A stretch of DNA of 64,000 bases from Nicotiana tabacum (GCF_000715075.1 NC_134082.1:57189466-57253465), one strand, 5' to 3'; positions 24,244 through 37,310 are shown, counted from the first letter of the stretch. Program-made: numbers and translations. The notes: generated by a model from the letters alone, not told the origin.

Positions 24244-24810
24244 AAAAATTAGATATTGTTCATTGACTTTTAAATTTGTAATTATTTTTTAATTACAAAT
24301 CCGAAAATAACATTTTTTTTAATTTTACCCTACTTTTGGGTGTCAAGAATAGCCCATGTTCTGGAGCTCTGGTAAGCTCCAAAGTTTCTTCTGAATCATC
24401 TACTTTAAATAAAACAAACTAGATGGCTTGCATTAGAACATAAAGTTGCTCTTGCCCGCTATGGCTCTAGTTGAATTATTATCTCAATTATAGCTAGATA
24501 GATGCCTTTAAATTCTAGGTGATTTTTCTAAAATATGTAACGTGAATGATTTATGAATTTACTATAGTTCTATAACTTTAATATTTGACTTCATAGTGCG
24601 ATATTAAACAAGGTGAATCCATAAAGACAGTAACTAAAAAAGTAAAGGATACGGAAAGAATTGTAGTTTAACTAGTTTTAAGGTACGTCACGTTTCGCAT
24701 GTATTTCATATTAACTAGTATCTATAAATGTGCATTGCACGTTAATAATGGCACATAATGATTTAAATATTTATTTATATGAAGAAACAATACAATTTAA
24801 TTAATGAAAG

Positions 24811-24814
<4 letters not shown>

Positions 24815-24874
<60 letters not shown>
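24815..24874. repeat. (TA)30 microsatellite
   Basis: Sixty uninterrupted bases of alternating TA. Confidence 0.97.
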
Positions 24875-24877
<3 letters not shown>

Positions 24878-24879
24878 CA

Positions 24880-26485
24880 ACAATCATCTAAATACCGAAA
24901 AATATTGTTACATTAGCATAATAGGTGAATTCAAAATGAAAGGCCATCATATGAACTTACACAGATGATCAATTTTAGTCATGTTAAGTGGATAATTATG
25001 TATTGTAGATTAAAGGTATAAGGCCCCTTAAAAGTTCTCCAAGATTTTGAGTTTATATGGTGCCAATGTAAGCTAATGTGCCACAACACGGTTTTTTTGG
25101 ATTGTGCAATGCCTCGTAGAGTTGGTTGAAGAATTTGCAGAAATGACGATTATGTGGCCCATTATGCTATAACGGATCTATTCTGCTGACACGGAATCAA
25201 TAGAGAATGAATCAGAAGCAACCCAAATTTAAAACCGTTTTGTGGCCATTCTGCTGACCTCATAACCATTCTGTTGCTGTGAAATTGCATCGGAATTGAC
25301 CAGACCCAATCCAAAATTAGAGAACCATTCCGTGGTCATTCTGCTGGCTCTAAAACCATCATGCTATCGCAAAATTGCACCGCGGAATTGACATACTATT
25401 TTATGACCATTCTGCTGGCCACATATCTTTTCTGCTACCACGGAATTGTATCATGTGATTGACGTCGGGGGGTGATTTTTGAAAATTTTCTTATTCGACC
25501 CTCTTTTGATATACGGCCTTAAGGGGTCATTTTATAAGATATAACTTGATGTATTAGAGTGAGGGTATCAATTCAGAGAGAGAGGGAGAAGCTCTATCAA
25601 ATTATACTCTCCAATTCTTTTTCAAACCTTAGGAATTCAAGAGGGAAATTCACAAGACCTTCTACTTAAAAGGTAAGACTTCCTCCCTAGATTTTATGCA
25701 AAGTTTAATAATGGATTTAAGTAGGATGTTATCATGCTGGGGATTGTGAGATGGTGATCGGAAGTCATAAGTCCTCAATCTTGAAATTGGGAGTTTGTGA
25801 AGACTAGGAAATGTGAGTTTGGTAGGTTTGAAGCAAATGGTTGGGCATGCATGTGACTAATGATGGTTGATGGGTGTAGTGATATTGTATATTGGTTGGC
25901 TGCTTGAAAATTTATGATGAGAATAGAGGAATTTCTATTATGGGACCTTATAGTAGATTTGGCATATTAGGTGTTTGAGAAATGTCAGAAAGGGCTAAAT
26001 CTAAGAACACATTCCTAACTCTTGATAAATTTGGTTATGTTTCTATAGATTGAGGTTGCTAAGAGTGTGGTATGTTGTAGTAACTTTAAGGGAAAAATTA
26101 ATTGAGGTACGCTAGCTAAACTCCCTTTCTAGAATCGGAATCCATGAGTTCCTTGTAAGTTCTAAATGTTGTTTGTTTAAACTCGTATTCCAACTGGTCC
26201 AAATTGGTTCCTAAAGTTAATTTGCCTAAATTCTTATGTACTTGATCACTCTCGAATTGATATTATCCTATTATGCTTCCCCTTAGTGGAAAAACGTTCA
26301 AATATGGTTGTATTAACAAATGCATATGGTTTGAATCCATGTTTCAATCGTAAATCACCATGCTCTCCTTTGTAGATATTTCCAATGTGTTTTGAGTTCA
26401 CACATACTCATGAGTTGAAAATGTGCATTTCCTTTTGAGAAGAGTATTTCAAAAATAAATGGTATATTACTCGTTTATGATTTTA
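24880..26485 (+). repeat. LTR-like fragment fused to pol
   Basis: Holds the same order as the other LTRs: a cluster of CGGAAT/ATTCCG/TTCTGCTG words (25133-25450), TATA box TTTATAAG (25531-25539), and a splice donor AGGTAAGA at 25671. Neither a TG start nor a CA end can be fixed. At about 26490 it changes directly into RT coding sequence, with no PBS or gag between. Confidence 0.45.
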
Positions 26486-26489
26486 ATAG

Positions 26490-28711
26490 AGATTGAGGGA
26501 GGAGAAGCTTTACGCCAAGTTCTCCAATTGTCAGTTTTCGCTCATCTCCGTAGCATTCTTAGGGCACGTGGTATCTATTGAGGGGATTAAATGTTGATCC
26601 GAAAAAGATAGAGGTGGTTCAGAGTTTGACCAGACCGTCTTCAGCTACTAAAATTCAGAGTTTCTCGGCCATGCCAGATATTATTGTTGCTTCATGGAGG
26701 GTTTCTCATCCATTCTAGTGCCTTTAACCAGGCTGACCCAGAAGGGTGCTCCATTCAGGTGGCCGTATATATGTGCGGAGAGCTTTCAAAAGCTCAAGAC
26801 TACCTTTACTACATCTCCAGTTCTCGTTTTGCCTTCAGCATCGGGTTCTTATATAGTGTATTGTGATGCCTCTCGGATCGCTATTAGGGGTGTCTTCATG
26901 CAGGAAGGTAGAGTGATTTCTTATGCCTCACGACAGTTGAAGCCTCACGAGAAGAAATACACTATTCACGATTTAGAGTTGGCAGCCATCGTTGATGCAT
27001 TAAAGATTTGGAGGCATTATCACTATGGTGTGTCTTGTGATGTATTTATTGATTATTGTAGTTTTCAGCACTTGTTCAAACAAAAGGGTCTAAATTTGAG
27101 GCAGTGAAAATGGTTGGAGCTTCTAAAGGTCTATAATATTATCATTATATATCAGATGTTCAGACCTTGGACAATCAGCTCATGAGGTTAGATGTTTTGG
27201 ATCCTAGTCGTGTTCTAGCTTGTGTGATTTCTTGGTTTTCCTTGTATGATTGTATCAGACAGTGTTAGTATGACGACCTTCACTAGCTTGTTCATAAGGA
27301 CACAAATCATCATGGTGATGCCAAGGAGGTATCTATTGGGGATGATGGGGTGTTGTAGATGCAGTGTCTTTTTTGTGTGCCCAATGTAGATGAGTTACAT
27401 GAGTTGATTCTTAAGGGGCTCAAAGTTTGCGGTATTTCATTCATCCGGGTTCCACAAAGATGTATCATGACTTGAAGCAACACTAATGGTGGAGGAGTAT
27501 GGAGAAATACATAGTGGGGTTTGTAGCTTGGTGCTTAAATTATCAGCAGGTTAAGTATGAGCATCAAAGGTCGGACGGTTTACTTTAGAGGCTTGATATT
27601 CCGGGGTGAAAATGGGAGCGTATCACCATGGACTTCATAGTTGGGCTCCCACGGACTTTGAGGAAGTTTTATACTATTTGGGTGACTGTGGATCGATTGA
27701 CTAATTTTGCACATTTCATTCCAGTTGGGACTACCTATTCTTCAGAACGGTTGGCTGAGATCTATATTCGCGAGATTGTTCGCCTTCATGGAGTGCTGGT
27801 GTCTATCATTTCATATCAAGGCATACATTTTACATTTCTATTTTGGAGAGCATCGCAACGAGAGTTAGGCATGGGGTTGAGTTAAGTACAATATTCCACG
27901 CTCAGACAGATGCACAATCCGACTGCACTATTGAGATATTGGAGGATATGCTACAAGCTTGTGTCATGGATTTCGAAGGTTCTTGGGAACAATTTCTACC
28001 TCTTGTAGAGATTGCCTACAACAACAGCTGCCAATCGAGTATTCAGATGGCTCCGTATAAGACCTTGTATGTGAGGCGGTATCGGTCTCCGGTGGGTTAG
28101 ATTGAGCCGGGTGATGCTAGACTATTGGGTACTGACTTGGTACAGGATGCTTCGGACAAGGTTAAGTTGATTCAGGATCGGCTTCACATAGTACAGTCTA
28201 GACAAAAGAGTTACGGCAATCGGAAGGTTCGTGATGTTGCTAGCATGGTGGGAGAGAAGGTACAACTCATAGTTTCACCCATTAAGGGCGTTATGGGGTT
28301 CGGGAATAAGGGCATGTTGATCCCTCGGTATATTAGCTCTTTTTAGGTGCTTGAGAGGATTGGGGTGGTGGCTTACAAGCTTGCATTGCCACCTAGTCTA
28401 TCGAGTTTTCATCTATTATTTCATGTTTCCATGCTCCATAAGTATTTTGACGATCCTTCTCATGTTTTGGACTTAGCGCGATTCAGCTAGATGGTGATTT
28501 GACTTATGATGTAAAGTCACTGTCCATTTTGGACCGGTAGGCTCGAAAATTAAGGTCAAATTATATAGCTTCAGTGGAGGTGTCATTGAGAGGTCAGCCA
28601 GTCAAGGAGGCTACTTCGGAAACCGAAAGGGAGATGCGGAGCATATATCCAAACCTATTTGAGACTCCAGGTATGATTCTAGACCCGTTCAAGGACGAAC
28701 GTTTGTTCAAC
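26490..28711 (+). pseudogene. pol: Chromovirus pol fragment: RT tail to chromodomain
   Basis: Starts inside RT ([12 protein letters not shown] near 26560), continues with [21 protein letters not shown], RNase H (YCDASR near 26860, intact) and an RNase H/integrase join damaged near 27140. The integrase core follows: MDFIVGLPRT with catalytic Asp (27628 on), and ILEDMLQACVMDFEGSWEQF near 27935. A chromodomain at about 28500-28660 has the third aromatic residue changed (EATSETE where relatives have Trp). More than ten stops. The chromodomain in this family binds modified histone H3 and directs integration to heterochromatin. Confidence 0.87.
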
Positions 28712-28754
28712 AGGGGGAGAATTTAAAGACCCTGCTGGTCGCTTTGAGTATTAT
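28712..28754 (+). other. Polypurine tract and cut LTR start
   Basis: AGGGGGAGA (28712-28720), then an LTR start with TT in place of TG at 28723. Only about 32 bases of LTR remain before the minus-strand LTR that begins at 28755. Confidence 0.75.
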
Positions 28755-31180
28755 TGTCACGCCCCAAAACCGAGGAGCGCGACCGACACTCAATCGAGTG
28801 AAACCAACTGAGCAAGCCTTATCAACCACTATCTACCCAACTCAATAAGAATAAGGAAGTCATGCTTACCTTTATTTCAACTAGGATAGGTAGTACATTC
28901 AACATCTTAGTTCATTTCATATCACAACATTAAAATGTGGTTGACTTACAAGGTTCCATACAAGTTATATTGTAGAAGAAAGCAAGGGTACAAGGTTACA
29001 ACATGGTCCATTGACCTATCCAATACCCATACACAAACGTCTACGGAGCCTATAAGGATACGAAAGACATGACAGCAATGCCGACAACAAGGCCCCGGCT
29101 ATACCTCAAAAGTAAAAGTCCAAAACAAGAAGATGTGAAATATAGCCCCTCGAAGGAGAAGGGGTCTCACCAAGATCTTTAGAAGAAGGATGCTCCACTA
29201 CACACGATCGGCACTATCCGTTATGGAGCCACCTACATTCATAAAAAAATGTAGCGCCCCAGGCAAAAGTGACGTTAGTACCATGGAATAGTACTAGTAT
29301 GTATAACTAAACACCATTTTACTAGAAAGAACTATCAAACAAGTACGAGTAAGTCACGTGAGTAAATCAAATATGCAATTCATGCAATCCTTCATATAAT
29401 TTCCAAAACTCAATTTGGGGCATCTCTTTCATATGTTCAGCATTGTTCTCAATGCCACCGCTATCTTAAGCGGAGTCCGATCACGACCCGACTGGCTAGG
29501 TCACCTCATAGGAGGCATATATCTCAATAAATATTTCATTTCCCTTATCCGGAATTCAATATCAGCATATTACCACCATGTGTGCGGCATGGTGTCCGAT
29601 CTCGACCCAATCGGCTAGGTCGCCTTATCTAGGCATTATCCCTTTCTCATTAGTCATCACGTCAGAATCTTTATTTCACATATATCATATCAATCCCGGG
29701 GCACTCAGGTCCACCATTATCACCTCGTTTTACATTTTCAATATTCATCTTACAAGTTGTGATCATAGACATATACATAAATTCAAGTTGCAATCACAGG
29801 TAAGTGAGCACATAGCTAGCATGAATAATTCTTCGTTTCGATCTTGGCTTGCAGCCTAAGTATTTCAACGCATAATTGTATTCTTCATACTTCTCTAATT
29901 ATCAAAAATGGTACATTACTCACATTGAGACACAAACTTCACGTATATGTGTAGATAATTGCAAATCAATTAATGCGTAATAACAATCAATATACTAACC
30001 AATTCAGCTCTTACCACACTTTCGTAAATGCCAACGGAGCTCAATTTCTAATAAAAGGGGTTTTTAGCCATACATACCTTGTTTAAGCTTTTCTTAAGTT
30101 ACTACAACGTTCCGGAAATTCTAGCAATCCCAATCTACTTTGAGACATAACAAAATTGAACATAAATTAGGAAGGTATTCATGGTTTCAGCTCATTTGAG
30201 CATTTCACCAAATACTAGCTGAGCATCTTGATTTCAAATCTCTTTTACTGGGTTTCCTTCATCCCCCAACCCAATCTTTACTTGTTTATGTTCAACAATA
30301 TTTTCACAAACCTAATTTGTACATGCATGTATACATAGTAGTATTACACCCAAGAATCATACCTCAATACCCCACCTTATACCCCAAACTCGAAATTAAA
30401 GTCTAGGGTATAGAACCTTGCCTCTTAGATGAAGAACTTGTGATTGGGTTCCTTGATTCTTGAAGATTGATGCAAGATTGGATGATTGAATGTTGGGTTC
30501 CTCCTTCTCTCTCTAAAATGCTCTCATCTCTCTCTAAAGTCAGTAAGAAATGACCCCAAAATGAACCCCAAAGCCTATATATTAAAATGGGGTCGGGTTA
30601 TAAAAAATAGAAAATTAACCCTCCGAAGTCAAGTATGCGATCGCAGAGTCCACCGTAGAATGGGTATGCGGGCCGCAGATTCATCGCAGAACTTGTTGCC
30701 TAGAACTGGGCTGTTTTGCTTCATTCTGCGATCACAGAATGGTTTTGCGGTCCGCAGAGTTAAATCTGCGATCGCAGATTTCACTGCAGAATTGCATTTT
30801 TCCAGCCTTTGGTAGTTTGATCATAACTTTGTGTAGGAATGTCCAAATGACGAACGGTTTAAAGCATTGGAAACTAGACTCGAGGAGATTTCATATTATA
30901 GGTTGTTCATAACATAAAACCTTATATATACTTAGATAATCTCGTTCAAAGTGGTGGCTTGTGCGAACTCATTTGAAATCTTAGCCTATTATGAACTTTT
31001 CCAATTTTCCTTAGACTTAGGCCTTTCCTTGGACCCCAAATTACTTACCATAAGACTTGTACACATATTTACCAAATCCAATAGATTCCCACCATGTTAA
31101 TAACCTATAAAATAGTTTAATAAGCCTACATGGCACCACGAAATCCTAGGTTGCTTAGCGAAATTTTCCGGGGCCTTACA
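28755..31180 (-). repeat. 3' LTR of chromovirus I
   Basis: On the minus strand runs TGTAAGGCCCCGG (31180) to GGGGCGTGACA (28755), 2426 bases. A cluster of TCTGCGATCGCAGA words (30627-30793) precedes a TATA box (AATATATAGG, about 30570-30580). Related in its 3' half to LTRs at 54938 and 50152. Confidence 0.88.
30570..30793 (-). promoter_or_regulatory. LTR promoter: palindrome cluster and TATA box
   Basis: Six words built on TGCGATCGCA or TGCGGNCCGCA, two of them perfect palindromes, lie 50-220 bases upstream of AATATATAGG on the minus strand. Confidence 0.55.
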
Positions 31181-31190
31181 TTCTCCCCCC
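31181..31190 (-). other. Polypurine tract of chromovirus I
   Basis: GGGGGGAGAA on the minus strand, directly before the LTR start. Confidence 0.85.
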
Positions 31191-31530
31191 TTAGGATCAT
31201 TCGTCCTCGAATGATAATTGGAGTCAATCCGCAATTACTTAGTAACTTAGCTCCTTTCTCACACTTCTTTAACTCCCAAATATTGACTAACTCCCAAATT
31301 TTTCAGAAATTTCAGCAGAGTTTCCCTTTTAACTAGGACTATCCACCTGTCAGAGGGCCCCAGATACATATCCTAATAGCATATACATGTTCCATAGACA
31401 TAACATAACTTGTTCAACACCAATCATGGCCGCATAGGCAACATACATAATAAAAATGGAATAGTTTAAAATAGATCAAATCAAAAGATAAGAGTTTATA
31501 GAAACCAAATGCATGAAAGCTATTATATAA

Positions 31531-32420
31531 CTATTCAAACAAATGTGGGTACTTCTTTCTCATTTCTTCCTCGGCTTCCCAAGTGGCTTCCTCAACTTTC
31601 TGGTTCCGCCATAATACTTTCACAGATGCAATTTCCTTATTTCTCAATTTTCGAACTTGCCTATCAAGAATGGCAATTGGGACTTCTTCATATGATAGCT
31701 CTTCATTCACCTCAATAGTCTCGACTGGCACGATGGTGGACGGATCCCCTACTACCTTCCTTAACATAGACACTTGAAAGACCGGGTGTACCAATGACAT
31801 CTCGGGTGGCAGTTCGAGTTTGTATGCCACCTGACCAATTCTTTGAATGATTTTGTATGGTCCGACATACCTCGGACTTAATTTTCCCTTCCTTCCAAAT
31901 CGCATGATACCCTTCATAGGGGAAACTTTCAAGAATACCCAATCGTCTTCTTTGAACTCCAAATCTCTGCGACGTACATCCAAATAGGATTTTTGGCGAC
32001 TTTGAGCAGTTTTCAACCTTTCTTTAATAATCTTGACTTTCTCCATGGCCTGATACACGAGGTCCGGCCCTATCAATTCCGCTTCTCCAACATAGAATCA
32101 TCCTATGGGAGACCTACATCTCCTACCATACAATGCTTCAAATGGTGCCATTTGGATACTAGCATGGAAGCTGTTGTTGTAAGCAAATGCTATGAGCGGC
32201 AAATAGTCATCCCAACTACCCTTGAAATCAATAGTACAAGCACGTAACATGTCTTCAAGCGTCTGAATAGTCCGCTCTACTTGCCCATCGGTTTGTGGAT
32301 GAAAAGTTGTGCTAAGGTTTACCTGCGTACCCAAACCGTACTGAAACTTCTTCTAAAAGTGGGCTGTAAACTGAGCCCCGTGATCTGAAATGATTGAAAC
32401 TAGAGTGCCATGCAACCTGA
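31531..32420 (-). pseudogene. pol: Integrase core, C-terminus and chromodomain of chromovirus I
   Basis: Integrase copies the element into chromosomes. The second catalytic Asp (ISDHGAQF, about 32375-32400) and the Glu region ([14 protein letters not shown]) are present. The C-terminal domain (YVGPYKIIQRIGQVAYKLELP, about 31815-31880) leads into a chromodomain (about 31534-31690) ending MRKKYPHLFE. It differs from a working gene by a one-base loss near 32417, a stop near 32357 and a stop near 32087, the last two at codons that are Trp in relatives. Confidence 0.9.
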
Positions 32421-34715
32421 CTATTCTTTGATATACAGCTGAGCATATTGTTCCGCTGTGTTAGTAGATTTAACTGGCAAGAAATGTACTGATTTCGTGA
32501 GTTGATCCACGATCACCCAAATTGAGTCGAATTTGCGTGGAGTGCGCGACAACCCAACCACAAAATCCATGTTAATCATCTCCCATTTCCACGTTGGAAT
32601 TTCTATGCATTGAGACAATCCATCGGGCCTTTGATATTCGGCCTTCACTTGTTGACAATTCGGACATTTCGCCACAAAATCCGCCACATCCCTCTTCATG
32701 TTGTTCCACCAATAAATTTCCTTGAGATCATGATACATTTTTGTAGAACCTGGGTGCACGGAATACCTGGAAGTGTGAGCCTCTGCCATGATCCTTTCCC
32801 GAAGACCGTCGATATCAGGAACACACAGGCGGTCTTGGTACCATAGGGTACCATCATTCATGCCAACGGCAAGAGATGTGGTCTTGTGTTTATGAATCCT
32901 CTCCTTTATGAGCGATGATTCAGCCCCATTCTGTACAATTACTCCTCCTTCATTAGAGTCTGCAAGAAGAACTCCCAAACTGGCCAATTGGTGAACCTCC
33001 ATGGCTAACGGTCTCTGATATGCCTCCAAATGAGTCAAACTTCCCATATATTTTTGACTAAGAGCATCTGCCACAACATTAGCCTTCCCCGGGTGATAGA
33101 GAATATCAATGTCATAGTCCTTGGGTAATTCTAGCCATCTTCGTTGCCTTAGATTCAACTTCTTCTGCTTGAAAATATATTGAAGGCTCTTGTGGTCCGT
33201 GAATACATCCACATGGACCCCGTATAGATAATGTCGCCAAATCTTTAGTGCAAACACCACCGCTGCAAGCTCTAAGTCATGAGTTGGATAGTTATTTTCA
33301 TGATTCTTGAGTTGCCTAGAAGCGTAGGCTATAACCTTTCCATGTTGCATCAACACACACCCGAGCCTGACTCTCGAAGCGTCGCAATACACCACAAATC
33401 CCTTTGTACCCTCTGGCAGGGCTAATACCGGTGTTGTTGTCAACCTTGATTTCAATTCTTGAAAACTCTTTTCACAAGCATTGGACCATTGGAATTTAAC
33501 TGCTTTCTGCGTCAATTTGGTTAATGGAGAGGCAAGAGTAGAAAACCCTTCCACAAACCTCCTGTAGTACCCAGCTAAACCCAAGAAGCTGCGGATTTCG
33601 GTTGGAGTGGTAGGTCTAGGCCAATTCTTCACTGCTGCAACCTTCTGAGAATCAAAAATAATTCCTTCCCTGGAAACTACATGACCCAAGAACGCGACAG
33701 ATTCAAACCAAAAATCACATTTTGAAAATTTCGCACACAATTGATGTTGCTGAAGAGTCTGCAAAACTACCGTGAGATTGTCAGCATGGTCCTCCCGACT
33801 ATAGGAATATACCAGAATGTTGTCAATGAACATTATCACAATGGAGTCTAGAAAGGGCTTGAAGACCCTATTCATAAGGTCCATGAAAGCTGCGGGGGTA
33901 TTTGTTAGCCCAAAAGACATCACCATAAATTCAAAGTGCCCATACCGGGTTCTGAAATCTGTTTTTGGAATGTCTTGTTCCCTTATCTTTAATTGATGAT
34001 ACCCGGACCGTAAGTCAATCTTTGAAAGACACATAGCACATTGCAATTGATCAAACAAGCCATCTATCCTTGGCAGCGAATATTTGTTTTTGATTGTGAC
34101 CTTGTTGAGTTGTCGGTAGTCAATACACATCCGCAGCGATCCATCTTTCTTCCTTACAAACAAGGCCGTTGCACCCCATGGTGACACACTCGGCTGGATG
34201 AAGCCCTTCTCTAACAAATCCTTCAATTGTTCCTTTAGCTCTTTTAATTTTGCTGGTGCCATTCTGTAGGGTGGAATTGATATAGGTTGCGTTCCTGGCA
34301 TCACATCGATACCAAAATCAATCTCCCGATCTAGGGAAACCCCAGGGAGCTCATCTAGAAAGACATCCAGAAATTCATTCACAACCGGTATAGACTCAAG
34401 GCTAAGCACCCTGGCATCAACATCTGTAACTCGAACTAGATGATAGATACACCCCTTCTTCATCATCTTCGCGACCTTAAGGTAGGAAATAAACCGACCT
34501 CTAGGCACTACATTATCACCCTTCCATTCAATAACGGGCTTATCAGGGAATTCAAGCCTTATAGTTCTAGTCTGACAATCAAGCTTAGCAAAGCATGAAT
34601 ACAGCCAATCCATTCCCATTATTACATCAAAGTTGACTATCCCTAACTCAACAAGATCGGTCGTGGTATCCCTACCCCGTACCGTGACAATGCAACTCTT
34701 ATAGACTACGGGACC
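32421..34715 (-). pseudogene. pol: Protease end, RT, RNase H and integrase N-terminus of chromovirus I
   Basis: Open for 732 codons from 34619, and open upstream to about 34715 (protease end, [10 protein letters not shown]). [13 protein letters not shown] at residues 164-174, [10 protein letters not shown] at 201-210, and the catalytic box FIDN at 264-267. The second Asp of the YIDD-type box is Asn (AAC, 33819-33821), which should abolish polymerisation. Then come RNase H (VVYCDASR, about residue 395; [20 protein letters not shown]), the integrase HHCC finger ([19 protein letters not shown]) and [10 protein letters not shown] with the first catalytic Asp. Full-length chromovirus pol would extend further at the N-terminus. 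Confidence 0.93.
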
Positions 34716-34719
34716 TTCT

Positions 34720-35010
34720 CACGAACACTCACAGGGAAATTGTTACTTTGGCCACGGCTAAGTCTAAGGCCGAACGAGATGTTGCCGCTTATAAAGAGGA
34801 TGTGACCACGATGCATACAATGGTTTGCGACATGTCAACGACAACTAAGCAGAGACTTATTCGAGTTGTCGGGCATGCCAAAGCAGAGGCAAAGAGGGAG
34901 ACCCTGGAAGAACCGTATGTTGCTCCGCTAATAATCTTGCTGACAAGGCCCTCTTTGGGGCAGAAGCCTGACTTTAGGAAAGAGCGCGACTCCCCCCTTT
35001 TTAAGGCCTA
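34720..35010 (+). pseudogene. Antisense ORF fragment, coiled-coil part
   Basis: Open frame of about 90 codons containing ATAKSKAERDVAAYKEDV and GHAKAEAKRETLEE, a charged heptad-like helix. It resembles the C-terminal coiled-coil exon of the antisense ORF of Tat elements and lies on the strand opposite to gag, as expected. N-terminal exons are lost at the junction near 34715. Product unknown. Confidence 0.5.
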
Positions 35011-36100
35011 GGGGTCTTCGGGTAGAATTAGAGCTTCCGAATATCCTGGCCAATTGTCTGCATACATGTTAGCGAATATAGAACAAGGGAGTAAAATAGT
35101 TCTTCCTTACCGCGAGATGTATAGGCGACGTTTTGAGATTAGGTATATTTCTATTCCTTTAGGGCGCGATCCCGTTCAGCCCTCTGCTGTGTTTTATCAG
35201 GCTTGGCTAAAGATGTGGTTTGGTTACCCTTTGATCCTCCCGAAGGTGGGGGCATTGATACAAGCAACGCGTCATACGATGAAGAACTTCCTCTTGTTGC
35301 GTATTCCTTTCTGTCGACTTAATTTAGTCCTGCCCTTTGCGAGGGGTTCCACGGTTTTAGCAAAACGGGACCGACGCTATCTCCGAGTGGTGTGCTGGCA
35401 GTTGTCTAAAGAATACGTTTGTGCTTTGTGCCTCTATCGATGGTACAAAGCTCGATGTTTTTTCCCGAGCTCATATGGGTCGTATTAAGAATTTGCTAGG
35501 GATTCAGGATGCGGGAGTGATTTGGTTCGTTAGCCCGAACTGCCCTATTAACTTTGGTTTGACATCGTTGTTGTACGTGATTGAACCACCTGAATTCATG
35601 AACACATGTTTTATCTGAAAATAGATCAAATGAGGGAGAGGGTTACCAATGCGTCAGTGTGATGCCTAGGCGAAGTATCGATGTCCTTTTCCCTGGAATA
35701 CTTCCCTGGACCTGTCTTTTATAGATGGAGAACATTCTCACTTTCCATTTTATGAGTCCTCGGAGAGTGTCGCCACTCCTTCACGGTCATGGTAATACAT
35801 CGTGGCTTGTGCACTTCATCCTTCCCGGTTACCTTTCTTCCTTGGGGCTGGACTCGAACCTGGCCGCTCAGTGGTACTTAGCGGCATCTTTTATTGAGTA
35901 ACACATCTATCGGCTTTGCAAGATGGGGGTAATTTTTGATCTAGTAGCCGCGCGCGCCCTGCGGTTCCCGCGTCGGGTTGTGGTTCTTATGAAAGGGTCA
36001 TGGTTAGGCCTAAATTGCTTAGCGCCCCTATATTCACTTATGGTGATCATGATATTTGGTATAGCGATGTTGAAATCGTGCTCTGCTGGTTGCGTCTCAT
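35011..36100. other. Tat element A, unassigned internal sequence
   Basis: About 1.1 kb between antisense ORF tail and gag. It probably belongs to the 3' non-coding part or deleted pol of element A. An open frame at 35054-35488 has no recognised motif and I do not call it a gene. Confidence 0.4.
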
Positions 36101-37310
36101 CAGATCTGGTTCTACTGAAAGTTCCTCGAGGACGTTGCCCTCAAAATATGTCACTACCGTTGTGAGGTAGGTCGCATCTTGTGGCATTCCTCCCATTCGC
36201 GGTGAATGGATGGTATATCCACCTGTTCGGCATTAGTTTCTTTGCTTGGGGCCAGCTTGGGTATACCGGGCCCATAGAGGTTCCTGGACGGTTGTCCATG
36301 GCCCTGATTCATGACCGGTGTTGGGTATGGGCGTACAGCCAGATCTCGACTATATGACTAAGCGTCGTTTGAAAAGACCTGGGTCATCGAGCATGCCTTG
36401 TTTAAACTTCAGGCGAAGACCTGTGTTGATCAGTCATCCAAAATTGGGGACAATCTTACTCGTCCTATCGGGGAACGAGGTGTGATTTCCTGAGGTGTTT
36501 CATTCTCTCTTTGTTAGGCCTCTGATGTATCGGGCTCTTCCGTTACTGCTTCGATGGCATCGGTGTATGCTTTTACGGTGGAATCTGGCGGTACGGTAAG
36601 CGAGTATGTGAGATCGGGCGCTAGGCTGTGGCGCCACACTGTGGTTTCTTTCGAGAGTGTTTCTCCAAACTTCTCCAACGAGACAGACTTGAACTTATCA
36701 TCTTGAAGGTCGATGCCTTTCTCTACGCAAGTGTAAGCGGTGGCATGCTCGTCGGGATCCGAGGTCCTGTCACGCCTGTGGAGTTCTGGCATTTCAGATT
36801 TCCGTAAAGCGGGTTCTGGGACCACTGCCGCTGGGGGGAGCTGTTGCATGAACTACCATGAACCTAACTCAATCCTTTTGGAGAGATCCTCGAGCATCTT
36901 CACTATGGTAGGGTCTGTTATCGATCCGCCGTATCTTGGTCTTTCGGGTACTCGTTCGGCATAGGGAGCTGTTTTCGGTGCTGCCATGATGGGAGTCATC
37001 AGATGGCTCTATAGCTGAGTGATAGCCAACTGCTGTGCCTGCAACAATTGAAAAATATCGTGACGGCTAACTTCTTGTGTTTCCCGAGATGGGGTTTGTT
37101 GGGCTTCCTATTGGTTGATATGTTGAATGCTCATATTTGTATGTGAGTTTCGTTTACTTGCTGTGTGTCTTATGAATATGTGTCTGCTAGAATTGGTCCA
37201 GATGCGTTATCGGGGTTCCGCAGCGTCATGCCAGCCATTGGAACAACCTCGCTGTTTCTACCATAATTTTTGAGGTGGTCGTTCTTGACTTTGCTTACCG
37301 AGCCAGACAT
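36101..37310 (-). pseudogene. gag: Tat-lineage gag of element A
   Basis: Starts MSGSVSKVKNDHLKNYGRN at 37310, 99 bases from the PBS. After several stops an open stretch (36514-36849) carries DRTSDPDEHATAYTCVEKG and SLEKFGETLSKETTVWRHSL, the conserved capsid blocks of plant Tat gag. Weak remains (QRENETPQE, SLNKACS) continue to about 36350. Gag from this type of element starts at the position where element B has none. Confidence 0.8.

Larger units (their letters stand above)
23426..24814. other. AT-rich intergenic DNA with small repeats
   Basis: Right flank of the solo LTR. No coding signal. Contains a 29-bp tandem repeat and an imperfect hairpin listed separately. Confidence 0.6.
28755..34715 (-). 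mobile_element. Chromovirus I, minus strand, with best preserved pol
   Basis: 3' LTR, polypurine tract, chromodomain, integrase, RNase H, RT and the end of protease, in order. It is inserted in the LTR start of the upstream plus-strand element; the left 5-mer is ATTAT (28750-28754). Its 5' part (gag, PBS, 5' LTR) is missing: protease is joined to Tat DNA at about 34715. Confidence 0.87.

Noticed and set aside
24274..24300. 10-base inverted repeat around a T-rich loop
   Set aside because: Very AT-rich, so likely by chance; not supported as a terminator or element end.
35054..35488. Open frame of 144 codons in Tat element A
   Set aside because: No motif of any retroelement domain, no homologous frame in element B or C, odd composition; likely chance.
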